This document shows, piece by piece, positions 26,826 through 34,630 of a stretch of 64,000 bases of DNA. The position numbers and the translations under genes are program-made. Each line of letters begins with the position of its first letter. The first letter of the stretch is position 1. A model generated the notes under the pieces. It had not been told where the DNA came from, made no database searches, and saw only the letters and a list, made by a program, of their open reading frames with translations. This DNA is from Streptomyces spongiicola (GTDB lineage Bacteria > Actinomycetota > Actinomycetes > Streptomycetales > Streptomycetaceae), in contig NZ_CP029254.1 in assembly GCF_003122365.1 (NCBI RefSeq), positions 6,636,001 to 6,700,000 of the forward strand, read 5' to 3'.

Positions 26826-27247
26826 CAGCGGGGATGTGCGGCGGCTTCTCCGCCGGCTCCGGCTCAGGGCTGACCGGCTCGACCCGGTGATCGGACGGTC
26901 CGCCGCGGACGGGCTGTCAGTCCGGGTGGCGCGGCGCGGAGGCCGTGCTCCGGAGGCCGCGGCCCGGAGGCCGCGGCCCGGAGGCCGCGGCCCGGAGGCC
27001 GCGGCCCGGGAGTCCGGCGCCGGCGGGCGACCGTCTCGGCGTGCACCGCGGTCCCGGCGGATCCGGCAGCGCGGTCAGACCGCTCGTCGGGTCGCGCGCA
27101 GTACGACGTCGTCGACGTGGTGGGTGCTGGCCGCGCCGGGGGATCGTGCTCCGGAGACCGTGCCCCGGAGGCCGTGGCCCGGGAGTCCGGTGCCGGCGGG
27201 CGACCGTCTCGGCGTGCACCGCTGTCCCGGCGGATCCGGCAGCGCGG
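26826..27247. other. Intergenic repeats: 14-bp array and duplicated gene tail
   Basis: No gene is supported. The stretch holds four tandem 14-bp units and then a second copy of the 3' end of the neighbouring minus-strand fusion gene, which inflates the reading frames seen here on both strands. Confidence 0.7.
26951..27006. repeat. 14-bp tandem repeat, four copies
   Basis: Four perfect copies of CGGAGGCCGCGGCC. The unit contains the palindromes GGCC and CCGCGG. It ends where the 140-bp duplication begins. Confidence 0.95.
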
Positions 27248-27315
27248 TCAGACCGCTCGTCGGGTCGCGCGCAGTACGACGTCGTCGACGTGGTGGGTGC
27301 TGGCCGCGCCGGGGG
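27003..27315. repeat. 140-bp direct duplication of a gene 3' end
   Basis: Positions 27003-27142 and 27176-27315 match over 140 bp with two visible differences, at an offset of 173 bp. The second copy contains the last codons and stop (27248) of the minus-strand reductase-methyltransferase gene; the first copy lies beyond that stop and repeats the tail of the coding sequence. The duplication is recent. Confidence 0.9.
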
Positions 27316-28897
27316 GCCGTGGCCGGGTCTCGTGGATCTCGACCCGCCAGGTGCCGGGGTCGGCGCTGAGCGCGGCGGCGATCTCGTCGACCCCGACGAA
27401 CGCCTCCGGGTCGTACATCCGGCTCTGGGCCGCCACGTCCACCGGTTCGCGCAGGGGGGTGAGGTCGTGGTGCACGACCAGGAGCGTGCCGCCCGGGGCG
27501 ACGGCGGCGAGCAGGCTGCGCAGACCGCGCTGGTCGGGCGTGCGCTTGAACGAGCCGTACTGCAGCGAGACCAGGTCGAAGGTCTCGGTGCCGAAGGGGG
27601 CGGGGTCGCCCACGTCGCCGCGTGCCAACTCGACCGCAAGCCCGCGGCGTTCGGCCTCGGCGCGCACCCGGGCGAGCGCGTTGCCCGAGATGTCGGTGGC
27701 GGTCACCTTCCAGCCGTGCTCGGCCAGCCAGAGGGCGTCGGCGCCCTCGCCGGTTCCGACGTCGAGCGCCCGGCCCGGGGCCAGGGCGCCGGCCTCGTGG
27801 ACGAGCGTGCCGTTGGGGTTGGTGCTCCACGCTCGGTCGGGTCCCCCGTAGCGGTGGTCCCAATCGGCCTGCTCGCCCGAGTGCCGGACGGCGGCGCGCA
27901 GATCCTCCTCGGCGAGGCTGAAGGCGATCACGGCTCCGACCTGGCTGCCCTGGGCGGCCGACGGCAGCACCTGCAGGCTCGGGTCGGTGATGTTGCCGGC
28001 CGCGTAGATCCCCGGTACGGCGGTCTCGCCCCGCGGGTCGACCGCCAGGACGTCGCCGGCGCCGCTCCGGTGCGGGGTGGTGCCGAGCCCGGCCCCGGCC
28101 AGCACGTCGGCGCGTGCCCGGAACCTCGGGCCGACCGCGACGGCGTCCGCCTCGAGGACGCGGCCGTCGCCGAGTTCGACCCCGGACACCTCGCCGTCCG
28201 GCCCGGTGAGCACCCGGCCGACCTCGCCGCGCTCGACGGCGACACCGGAGGCGGCAAGGTCTTCGACGGCTTCCCGGTCGAGTCCGGTCGGGTTGTGCAG
28301 CACGACGGTCAGCCGATCGGTCAGATGCCGGAACAGCGGGGTCGGGTGGAGGCCCAGCGGGTGCGTGACGATCTGCACCAGGCGCCGGTCGCGCACCTCG
28401 AAGCCATGGCAGAACGGACAGTGGATCACGCCGCGCCCCCATCCCTCGGCGACTCCGTCGATCGCGGGGAGTTCGTCTGACAGGCCGGTCGCGGCGAGCA
28501 CGCGGCGGGCCACCAGCACGTGCCCGCCGGTGAGGTCGAGCCGGAACCGGCCGTCGTCGCGGCGGTGCACCCCCACGACCCGGCCGGAGAGCACCTCCCC
28601 GCCGTACGCGCGTACCTCCGCGCGCCCGGCCTCCGTCAGTTCGCCGGGCGGGACGCCCTCGCGGCCCAGATAGCCGTGCATGTGCGCAGCCGGGGCGTTG
28701 CGCGGGGTGCCGTCGTCGACCACGAGGACGCTGCGCCGCTGGCGGGAGATCTGGAGGGCGGCGGCGAGACCGGCGGCCGAGCCGCCGATCACGGCGACGT
28801 CGCAGTGGCGTTCGAGGGCGGGATGCTGGGCGTGGCCGACGTGTTCGGTGTGCTCGGAACGGACCGGGTGCGGGCTCTGTGCGGGATCGTCGCTCAT
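27248..28897 (-). CDS. thioredoxin-reductase-like FAD oxidoreductase fused to methyltransferase
   Basis: A 549-residue bifunctional protein, ATG 28897. Residues 30-330 are a thioredoxin reductase/HCN-type flavoprotein: FAD motif VAVIGGSAAGLAAALQISRQ, redox CxxC in HCPFCHGFEVRD, and FAD-binding IYAAGNITDPSLQ near the end. Residues 350-549 are a class I methyltransferase: ALDVGTGEGADALWLAEHG, VTATDISGNALARV, FDLVSLQYGSF. The combination is known in actinomycetes as a bifunctional NAD(P)/FAD oxidoreductase/methyltransferase; the substrate is not settled, and a thiol or tellurite/selenite-type detoxification has been suggested for relatives. It is divergent from an XRE-cupin regulator with a palindrome between, implying co-regulation. 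Confidence 0.85.
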   Translation of the reverse strand: MSDDPAQSPHPVRSEHTEHVGHAQHPALERHCDVAVIGGSAAGLAAALQISRQRRSVLVVDDGTPRNAPAAHMHGYLGREGVPPGELTEAGRAEVRAYGGEVLSGRVVGVHRRDDGRFRLDLTGGHVLVARRVLAATGLSDELPAIDGVAEGWGRGVIHCPFCHGFEVRDRRLVQIVTHPLGLHPTPLFRHLTDRLTVVLHNPTGLDREAVEDLAASGVAVERGEVGRVLTGPDGEVSGVELGDGRVLEADAVAVGPRFRARADVLAGAGLGTTPHRSGAGDVLAVDPRGETAVPGIYAAGNITDPSLQVLPSAAQGSQVGAVIAFSLAEEDLRAAVRHSGEQADWDHRYGGPDRAWSTNPNGTLVHEAGALAPGRALDVGTGEGADALWLAEHGWKVTATDISGNALARVRAEAERRGLAVELARGDVGDPAPFGTETFDLVSLQYGSFKRTPDQRGLRSLLAAVAPGGTLLVVHHDLTPLREPVDVAAQSRMYDPEAFVGVDEIAAALSADPGTWRVEIHETRPRPPGAASTHHVDDVVLRATRRAV

Positions 28898-28937
28898 GGG
28901 TCCGACGGTACGGCGCCCGACGTTCTCGGCAAAGCCT

Positions 28938-28954
28938 CTTGCATAATCAGCAAG
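28938..28954. promoter_or_regulatory. Palindromic operator between reductase and XRE-cupin genes
   Basis: CTTGC and GCAAG arms flank a 7-bp AT-rich core, ATAATCA. The site lies within the 75-bp divergent spacer and its core also resembles a -10 element (CATAAT). Binding by the adjacent XRE-cupin protein is inferred. Confidence 0.55.
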
Positions 28955-28972
28955 GCGTGCCAGGATGGGTGT

Positions 28973-29530
28973 GTGAACGGAGTCGCCGACATCGAGGCCC
29001 TGGCGCGGGCGCGCCTGCGCAGCATGCGCACCACCCTGGGCTACTCCCTCGACGAGTTGGGCAGGCTCACCAACCTCAGCCCGTCGACCATCAGCCGCGT
29101 CGAGACGGGCAGACGCGCGCTGAGCCTCGACGTGCTCGTGCCGCTGGCCAACGCCCTCCAGATGAGTTTCGACGTGCTCTTCGAGGTGCCCGACGACGAC
29201 GACGTCGTCATCCGTCCGGTCGCGCACAGCAGCGGCACGCGGACGACGTGGCCGCTGAGCCGTCCGGACGGCCGCACGGTCGCGATGAAGATGCGCCTCG
29301 AGCCGTCCGGCACCCCGCCCAGCCGGCGAGTGCACCCGGGCCACGACTGGTTCCTCGTGCTCGAGGGGCGTGTGCGGTTGTGGCTGGGCGACCGGCGGAT
29401 CGACGTCGACGCGGGGGAGGCGGCCGAGTTCGCGACGATGGTCCCGCACGCGTTCACGGCCCTGGACGGCCCCGCCGAGTTGATCATGGTCTTCGACCGC
29501 GACGGGCAGCGCGCCCATGTGCACCAGTGA
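28973..29530 (+). CDS. XRE-cupin transcriptional regulator
   Basis: A 185-residue protein from GTG 28973. The N-terminal HTH is typical of the XRE family: RLRSMRTTLGYSLDELGRLTNLSPSTISRVETGRR. The C-terminal half is a small cupin (HPGHDWFLVLEGRVRLWLG, DAGEAAEFATMVPHAFTAL), expected to bind a small ligand. Such regulators repress divergent metabolic genes until the ligand binds. Here the divergent gene is the reductase-methyltransferase fusion, with a 17-bp palindrome between the two starts. Confidence 0.9.
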   Translation: MNGVADIEALARARLRSMRTTLGYSLDELGRLTNLSPSTISRVETGRRALSLDVLVPLANALQMSFDVLFEVPDDDDVVIRPVAHSSGTRTTWPLSRPDGRTVAMKMRLEPSGTPPSRRVHPGHDWFLVLEGRVRLWLGDRRIDVDAGEAAEFATMVPHAFTALDGPAELIMVFDRDGQRAHVHQ

Positions 29531-29578
29531 CCGGACCGGTCACCCGGACGGACCACTCCCCTGCCGGGAGAGGAGGAC

Positions 29579-30220
29579 TCAAAGCGCGAGGCTCATCAGG
29601 ATCTCGTCGCGGTCGTCTCCCGGCGCCAGGCGCAGCGCCCCCGGCCAGCGGCCGACCTCGGTCCAGCCCGCCCGCCGGTAGAACTCCTCCAGTCCCAGGC
29701 CCGCCCGTACCGACAACTTGAGGCGTTCGAGGCCCATCTCCTCCCGCGCGACGCGGCGCGCCTCGCCCATCAGCGCGGCCCCGATCCCCCGGCGCCTGAG
29801 GTGTACCCGCGTCTGCACGTGGTTCAGCACTCCGCAGTGTGCTTCGAGCGGATGCCCTTCGCGCCGGACGACCAGCCAGCCCGCGACGGACCCCGCTTCG
29901 CACCCGGCGACGGACCCCGCTTCGGACCCCGCTTCGGACCCCGCGACGGAGTCCTCGACGGAGCCCTCCAGGGCGGCCACCAGCAGCCTGCAGTGCTCGG
30001 GCGCCAGGCGCTCGGCGACGTGGTCCACGGCAGCTGCCACATCCGCCGGGACCAGGGGCGGCGGTGGACAGTCCGCCGGGATGACCGCCCCGCCGGCATT
30101 GACCACCGCGGCCCAGCACTCGGCGAGTTCCCGCCTGAGGGCGCCGGAGAGTTCGGCCGGGCGGGCGAACTGGGTGAGGGTGAGCGCGGTCGGTTCGCGT
30201 GCTGACACGCACGCAAGCAT
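29579..30220 (-). CDS. GNAT N-acetyltransferase
   Basis: A 213-residue protein with ATG 30220 (MLACVSAREP). The acetyl-CoA signature is VHLRRRGIGAALMGEARRVA, with LERLKLSVRAGLGLEEFYRRAGWTEVG as the C-terminal GNAT strand and helix. The middle is expanded by six SVAG/SEAG-like tetrapeptides (SVAGSEAGSEAGSVAG) from 12-bp repeats, inserted before the acetyl-CoA strand. Substrate unknown. It ends 48 bp from the convergent XRE-cupin gene. Confidence 0.85.
   Translation of the reverse strand: MLACVSAREPTALTLTQFARPAELSGALRRELAECWAAVVNAGGAVIPADCPPPPLVPADVAAAVDHVAERLAPEHCRLLVAALEGSVEDSVAGSEAGSEAGSVAGCEAGSVAGWLVVRREGHPLEAHCGVLNHVQTRVHLRRRGIGAALMGEARRVAREEMGLERLKLSVRAGLGLEEFYRRAGWTEVGRWPGALRLAPGDDRDEILMSLAL
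29880..29962. repeat. In-frame 12-bp repeat in GNAT gene
   Basis: Consecutive GACCCCGCTTCG/GACCCCGCGACG units encode six SVAG, SEAG or CEAG tetrapeptides. The frame is kept and the array sits in a loop ahead of the acetyl-CoA motif. Confidence 0.85.
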
Positions 30221-30638
30221 GTCATCCGGTCGCCGCCGCCCGGATACCCACCGGCGCACTCCTCACCCGGAGTCGGCCCGCCTCGGCGGCGGGGCACGCG
30301 CTGCCGAGACGGACGTGCGCCCTCCGGTGCGGCGGTCCTCTCCGGTCCGGCCGCCCGGGCGGCCATCGCGCGAACTCCCGGGCGGTCCCGCCCTCGGCGG
30401 CGTGCCGAGCGGTCCCGCCCGCCGGACCGCCGCCCGCCGGACCGTCGGCTGCCGGACCGCCGGCTGCCGGACCGCCGACTGCCGGACTACCGGACCGCCG
30501 GACCGGCGGGTGCGCGTGCGCGGCCAGCGGGTACGGCACAGGGCGCGGCGGGTCGGCGATCCCCTGCCGGGTGCGCGTGCGAGGCACCGGTGCCTCGCAC
30601 GCCGGTGAGCCGGCCGCGCGGCGCGGTCCGGCCGTTCC
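30221..30638. repeat. Intergenic GC-rich region with 15-bp repeat array
   Basis: No gene is supported. At about 30419-30508 five to six degenerate copies of GCCGGACCGCCGGCT follow one another. The rest is low-complexity GC-rich DNA between the GNAT and Zur-like genes. Confidence 0.65.
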
Positions 30639-31184
30639 CTACGCGGCCGGGCTGACGTGGCAGCGGACGCAGATGCCCGTCAGTTCCACGGTGTGTTCCA
30701 CCTCGGCGAACCCCGTGGTCTCGGCCACGTCCTCCGCCCAGCGTTCCACCGTCTCCGCCTCCACCACCCTGCTGAGGCCGCAGCCGCGGCAGACGAGGTA
30801 GTGCCGGTGCCCCTCGGGGGGCCGGGGCCGGTAGCGGCGTTCCCCGGTCCGCTCGCGGATGACGTCGACCTGTCCGGTGTGCTCCAGGGCGTGCAGCGTC
30901 CGGTACACCGTGGTCAGGCCGATGGCGGTGCCGCCGGCTTCGAGGGCCCCGTGCAGGTCCCGGGCGGAGGCGAAGCCGCCGTGGGCGTGCAGCGCGCTCA
31001 GCACGGCCTTGCGCTGGCGTGTGCTGCGCCGTGGTGCCGGTGGATTCGTCGTCGGTGCGTCACGCAGGACGCCCACCTCCCGGGAAGCGGGGACCGGCCG
31101 GCCTGGCCGGCCGAACGCCGCGGATGTCGTGCCGACTGCCCGCCCCCAAGGGGCCGGGGCGCTCGGCACCGAAAAGTAATGCAT
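30639..31184 (-). CDS. zur: Fur-family regulator, Zur-like
   Basis: Up to 181 residues from ATG 31184; a GTG at 31076 would give 145, nearer to the usual Zur length. The winged helix reads RSTRQRKAVLSALHAHGGFASARDLHGALEAGG with GLTTVYRTLHALEHTGQVDVI. The metal-binding dimerisation half has GHRHYLVCRGCGLSRVVE and GICVRCHVSPAA, the two CxxC pairs of the structural zinc site. A Zur-box-like palindrome overlaps the ATG, with TAAGAT 15 bp upstream as a -10, so a leaderless and autoregulated transcript is plausible. Its place next to zinc-free ribosomal protein genes supports a zinc sensor rather than Fur. Confidence 0.8.
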   Translation of the reverse strand: MHYFSVPSAPAPWGRAVGTTSAAFGRPGRPVPASREVGVLRDAPTTNPPAPRRSTRQRKAVLSALHAHGGFASARDLHGALEAGGTAIGLTTVYRTLHALEHTGQVDVIRERTGERRYRPRPPEGHRHYLVCRGCGLSRVVEAETVERWAEDVAETTGFAEVEHTVELTGICVRCHVSPAA

Positions 31185-31200
31185 ACGGTAATCGTTGTCA
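31180..31200. promoter_or_regulatory. Zur-box-like palindrome at zur start
   Basis: A 21-bp imperfect inverted repeat with outer TG...CA and inner ACG...CGTT arms, of the same form as the two other boxes in this island. It covers the ATG of the Zur-like gene, so binding would block its own transcription. Confidence 0.6.
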
Positions 31201-31414
31201 TCTTAGTGCGGGAGGATGGGTGCGTCGCCGAACAGGGCCGCCAAGCGCACCTGTTGGCCCCCCGTGGCCGCTGCGTCGCACCACGGGGGCCCGGTGGGCC
31301 GGTGGCCCGGACGGGGCCGGCGGCGTGGCGCGCGAGGCGGTCCGCTGCGCTCCGCCGCTTCGAGGGCGCCCGCGCCTGCCCGTGCGACTGCGGATGGTCG
31401 CTCCCGCGCCGCCG

Positions 31415-32206
31415 CTAGCCGCAGCAGCCGCATCCGGACGCGCACCCGCCGCATCCGGCGCCCGCCTTGACGCCCGCCTCGACGCCGACGGCGGTGGTGG
31501 TGGCGGCTCCTACGGTGGTGGCGGCCGCTCCGACGGCGGTGGTGGTGGGTGCGGCTGCGGCGTTGGGTGCGCAGCAGCCCTTGCCCTGCCAGGCGTCGAG
31601 GCCTTCCCTCACGGCGATGCCGGCGATGGCGAGGGCGGCGAGCGGGTCGGCCCAGGACCAGCCGAGGGCGGCGTTGAGGACGAGGCCCACCAGGAGTACG
31701 GCGGAGAGGTAGGTGCACAGCAGGGTCTGCCGGGAGTCCGCGACGGCCGAGGCGGAGCCGAGTTCGCGCCCGGCCCGGCGCTGGGCGGCGGAAAGGAACG
31801 GCATGACCGCGAGGGACAGGGCGGCGATGACGATGCCGGGGATCGAGTGCTCGGCCTCGCCGGTGCCGGCCAGCGCGCGGACTGCGTCGAAGGTGACGTA
31901 GGCGGCGAGCGCGAAGAAGGAGACCGCGATGATCCGCAGGGCGCGTTGCTCGCGGGCTTCGCGGACGGTGTGGTCGGAGGCCGAGAACTGCCAGGCGACG
32001 GCGGCTGCGGAGGACACCTCGATCACCGAGTCGAGTCCGAAGCCGATCAGGGCGGTCGAGGAGGCGATCGTTCCGGCGGTGATCGCGACGACGGCCTCGA
32101 CGACGTTGTAGGTGATGGTGGCGGCGACCAGGAACCGTATGCGGCGGGAGAGCGCCTCGCGTCGGACCGGGGAGGGGCCGGGGGGTATCGGGGTCTCCGC
32201 GGTCAC
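31415..32206 (-). CDS. cation diffusion facilitator (CDF) metal exporter
   Basis: A 263-residue membrane protein starting at GTG 32206, two bases after the ArsR gene stop. Membrane helices include FLVAATITYNVVEAVVAI, ALIGFGLDSVIEVSSAAAVAW, IIAVSFFALAAYVTF and LSAVLLVGLVLNAAL. The HxxxD/DxxxD metal site of CDF proteins is matched by GFGLDSVIE and later SWADPLAAL. The C-terminus is unusual: instead of the normal cytoplasmic domain it ends in an Ala/Thr/Val low-complexity stretch and a cysteine-rich tail (CGGCASGCGCCG), likely a soft-metal ligand. It should export Cd, Pb or Zn, and is co-transcribed with the metal sensor. Confidence 0.85.
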   Translation of the reverse strand: MTAETPIPPGPSPVRREALSRRIRFLVAATITYNVVEAVVAITAGTIASSTALIGFGLDSVIEVSSAAAVAWQFSASDHTVREAREQRALRIIAVSFFALAAYVTFDAVRALAGTGEAEHSIPGIVIAALSLAVMPFLSAAQRRAGRELGSASAVADSRQTLLCTYLSAVLLVGLVLNAALGWSWADPLAALAIAGIAVREGLDAWQGKGCCAPNAAAAPTTTAVGAAATTVGAATTTAVGVEAGVKAGAGCGGCASGCGCCG

Positions 32207-32208
32207 GG

Positions 32209-32544
32209 TCAGCAGCACCCCTTCTCGGCGGCGTCCGCGCACGTGCGGCCGGTCTGCACCGCCACGACGGCGGTGCGCAGGTCGTCCAGGGCGTGGCCGA
32301 GGCGCTCGTCGGCGATCTCGTACCGCGTCCGCCGCCCGTCGGGGACGGCCACGACCATGCCGCAGTCGCGCAGGCAGGCGAGGTGGTTGGAGAGCCGGGT
32401 GCGGGAGATGCCGAGGGCGTCGGCCAGGTCGGCCGGGTAGGCCGGGGCGTCGCGCAGGGCGAGCAGGACACGGCAGCGGATGGGGTCGGCGAGCGCGCGG
32501 CCGAAGCGGGCCAGCACCTCGATGTCGGAGGCAACAGTCAGCAC
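32209..32544 (-). CDS. cmtR: CmtR-like ArsR/SmtB metal sensor
   Basis: A 111-residue winged-helix repressor. GTG 32544 is preferred because MLTVASDIEVLARFGRALADP then aligns with mycobacterial CmtR, and it places cysteines at residues 57 and 61 (NHLACLRDCG) and 102 (GRTCADA), the same numbering as the Cd/Pb ligands known for CmtR. Three more cysteines end the protein (KGCC and Cys24). The recognition helix is LGISRTRLSNHLACL. It lies upstream of the CDF exporter and its promoter carries a long palindrome. Cd/Pb sensing is inferred from the cysteine positions. Confidence 0.85.
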   Translation of the reverse strand: MLTVASDIEVLARFGRALADPIRCRVLLALRDAPAYPADLADALGISRTRLSNHLACLRDCGMVVAVPDGRRTRYEIADERLGHALDDLRTAVVAVQTGRTCADAAEKGCC

Positions 32545-32551
32545 ACCAGGA

Positions 32552-32589
32552 CAGTACACGAGATCCTGAATACAGGAAATCGTGTACTG
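32552..32589. promoter_or_regulatory. 38-bp nested palindrome, CmtR operator
   Basis: Perfect outer arms CAGTACACGA (32552-32561) and TCGTGTACTG (32580-32589) surround a second palindrome CCTG-AATA-CAGG. It lies 8 bp upstream of the ArsR start and is the expected binding site for the repressor, probably for two dimers. Confidence 0.75.
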
Positions 32590-32948
32590 TGTGCCGGTCC
32601 CGCCCGGACTTCACGTCGCGTCCGGTGGTGCGCCGGTCGTGCGCCGGTCGCGCTCAGGTGGTGCTCCGGACGTGCGCCGGTGGTGCTCCGGTGGTGCTCC
32701 GGACGGGGCCCGATCCCCTGCCGTGTCGCCCGCCCCTCGCAGGCGAAGCGAACGGTGGCGATCCCGGTCCGCGTACCGCGCTCGCTCGCGGTAAGAGCGG
32801 CGCCCTGACGACCACCGGCCGGGCTCCGTTCCGGTCCACCCGGAAACGCGCCCCCGACTCGGGGGCGCGTTTCCGCGCACTCACCGCCGCACCCCGAAGA
32901 ACCGGCCGTCCCCCGGGGGGATCGGCGCCTTCGCGGTACGACGGGGTT
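32590..32948. other. Intergenic region: repeats and terminator
   Basis: Degenerate GGTGGTGCTCCGGACGTGCGCC-type units (unit length about 12-24 bp) occupy 32618-32705. The right part contains the strong terminator at 32842-32874. No coding sequence is supported. Confidence 0.6.
32842..32874. terminator. Strong hairpin terminator after rpsR
   Basis: A perfect 15-bp stem (arm GGAAACGCGCCCCCG) with a 3-base ACT loop. It lies 75 bp beyond the stop of the S18 gene on the minus strand and ends the rpmG-rpmE2-cobW-rpsR operon. Confidence 0.8.
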
Positions 32949-33185
32949 CTACCGGATCGAGTACGGAAGGAGCGCCATCTCCCGGGCGTTCTTGATGGCC
33001 GCGGCGAGCTGCCGCTGCTGCTGGGCGGTGACGCGGGTGACACGGCGGCTGCGGATCTTGCCGCGGTCGGAGATGAACTTCCGCAGCAGGTCGGTGTCCT
33101 TGTAGTCGATGTAGGTGATCCCCGCCGCGTCCAGCGGGTTGGGGCGGGGCTTCGAAGGCTTGCGGGGGTCGTTGCGGCGGGCCAT
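32949..33185 (-). CDS. rpsR: 30S ribosomal protein S18, zinc-free paralogue
   Basis: A 78-residue protein beginning MARRNDPRKPSKPRPNPLDA. The core GITYIDYKDTDLLRKFISDRGKIRSRRVTRVTAQQQRQLAAAIKNARE is typical S18. It lacks the cysteines of zinc-binding S18 forms, so it is the C-minus paralogue made when zinc is scarce. It is the last gene of the minus-strand operon, 33 bp after the CobW-like gene. Confidence 0.95.
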   Translation of the reverse strand: MARRNDPRKPSKPRPNPLDAAGITYIDYKDTDLLRKFISDRGKIRSRRVTRVTAQQQRQLAAAIKNAREMALLPYSIR

Positions 33186-33218
33186 GGGCGCTCCTGTTTC
33201 AGATGTCGGACGGTCCGG

Positions 33219-34376
33219 TCATGCGACGGGGTCGAGGAGGGCGTCGAAGGCGGCCGGGAGGTGCTTCCAGGCCTCGGGTCCTGCTGCGTACTCGGCGTCG
33301 GTGAGCAGGCAGGACTCGAGGACCCGGGCCAGTCCGTCGCGATCGAGGCCGGGGGAGGTGAAGACGAGGTGCTGGCAGCGGTCGCCGTGTTCGGGGTGCC
33401 AGTCGAGGGCGGCGGCGGCCCGGCGTACGGGCGGGACCATCTCCCAGGCGGCGTCCGGCAGGGAGGCGAGCCAGGGTCCGGCACTCTCCACGCACAGGGC
33501 CCCGCCGGCCGCGTCCCAGGCGAGCAGGGTGTCGGGGCGATCGGCGAGCCAGAACCGGCCGCGGCTGCGAGCGGCGGCGCAGCAGAGGTCTTCCAGCGCC
33601 TTGTACAGCCGTTCGGGGTGGAAGGGGCGGTGCCGGCGCCAGACGAAGGTGGTGACGCCCGCTTCGTCGGCCTCCTGGGGGAGCAGGGCGCAGGCCGGGT
33701 GCTGGGCCGCGGCGGCCGCCTCGACGTCGAAGCCGGCGAACGCCAGCTCCGCGAACTCCGCCGAGTCGGCCCGCAGGCGCCGGGCGGTGGGATGCAGCTG
33801 GGCGAGCAGGGCGCGGTCGCCGTCGTCGGCGTCCTCGCCGTCCACGAGGGCCAGGACGGGGGCGTACTCCAGTTGCCTGGCCCAGGTGTCGCCGACGGTG
33901 CGCTGATCGTTGGGGGCGGCGGCGAGGCCGGCCTCGGCCAGGTCGTCGCCGTTGGCGAGGCAGGGCAGGACGAGGGCCGGGTCGACGGCCGTGATCACGT
34001 TGGTGAGGTGGACGGCGTCGCCGCCGTGCGCGGCGACGACCTCGGCCATCGACCTGGGTTCGACGGAGTCCCACAGTTCGACGACGGCGAGCCGGGCCAG
34101 GTCGGCGCCGGCCAGCCGTTCCAGCTCGGGCACCAGGTCCTCGCGCAGCGCGCAGCACGCGCAGTCGTTGACCAGCGGGGTGTCGCCGCGGGACAGCTCG
34201 CCCGAGGCGTCGCGCACCCGGCGCAGGACGGTGCCGTGTTCGGCGGCCGTGGACAGGTCGTGGTGGAGGGCGACGCTGCCGGGGACGCTGTGCAGGAGGC
34301 GGTCCACGACCTCCCGGCGGGCCTCGGAGTGGAGCCCGCCGACGATGACGACGGGCAGCGCGCCTTCGTGCCGCAT
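33219..34376 (-). CDS. CobW/COG0523-like protein with degenerate P-loop
   Basis: A 385-residue protein, ATG 34376 sharing a base with the L31 stop. It follows the CobW domain plan: a metal-binding NDCACCALREDLVPELERL (CxCC), a C-terminal CobW_C domain beginning around FVWRRHRPFHPERLY and ending HGDRCQHLVFTSPGLDRDGL. However, the N-terminal Walker A is not recognisable: PVVIVGGLHSEARREVVDRLL lacks the GxxxxGK(T/S) lysine. It is thus probably a non-GTPase or altered member, perhaps a zinc carrier. Paralogues in this position are known in other streptomycetes; co-regulation by Zur is inferred from the box upstream of the operon. Confidence 0.8.
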   Translation of the reverse strand: MRHEGALPVVIVGGLHSEARREVVDRLLHSVPGSVALHHDLSTAAEHGTVLRRVRDASGELSRGDTPLVNDCACCALREDLVPELERLAGADLARLAVVELWDSVEPRSMAEVVAAHGGDAVHLTNVITAVDPALVLPCLANGDDLAEAGLAAAPNDQRTVGDTWARQLEYAPVLALVDGEDADDGDRALLAQLHPTARRLRADSAEFAELAFAGFDVEAAAAAQHPACALLPQEADEAGVTTFVWRRHRPFHPERLYKALEDLCCAAARSRGRFWLADRPDTLLAWDAAGGALCVESAGPWLASLPDAAWEMVPPVRRAAAALDWHPEHGDRCQHLVFTSPGLDRDGLARVLESCLLTDAEYAAGPEAWKHLPAAFDALLDPVA

Positions 34377-34630
34377 CAGAGCGCTCCGCGCCGGCCGTAG
34401 CGGCGCTCGAACCGCTCGACCCGGCCGGCGGTGTCCAGGACGCGGGCGGTCCCCGTGTAGAAGGGGTGGCTCACGTTCGAGATCTCGACGTCGACGACGG
34501 GGTAGGTGTTGCCGTCCTCCCACTCGACGGTCTTGTCGCTGGTCATGGTGGAGCGGGTGAGGAAGGCGTAGTCGGCGGCGCGGTCGCGGAAGACGACGGG
34601 ACCGTACGCGGGGTGGATTCCGGGCTTCAT
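34376..34630 (-). CDS. rpmE2: 50S ribosomal protein L31 type B
   Basis: An 84-residue protein beginning MKPGIHPAYGPVVFRDRAAD. The sequence TVEWEDGNTYPVVDVEISNVSHPFYTG is the L31 type B core. It lacks the CxxC zinc motif of type A. It overlaps the CobW-like gene by one base (TGATG) and follows rpmG in the Zur-type operon. Confidence 0.95.
   Translation of the reverse strand: MKPGIHPAYGPVVFRDRAADYAFLTRSTMTSDKTVEWEDGNTYPVVDVEISNVSHPFYTGTARVLDTAGRVERFERRYGRRGAL

Noticed and set aside
32112..34400. 762-codon plus-strand frame across the metal island
   Set aside because: Runs antisense to the rpsR and CobW-like genes and the ArsR gene, all with recognised motifs.
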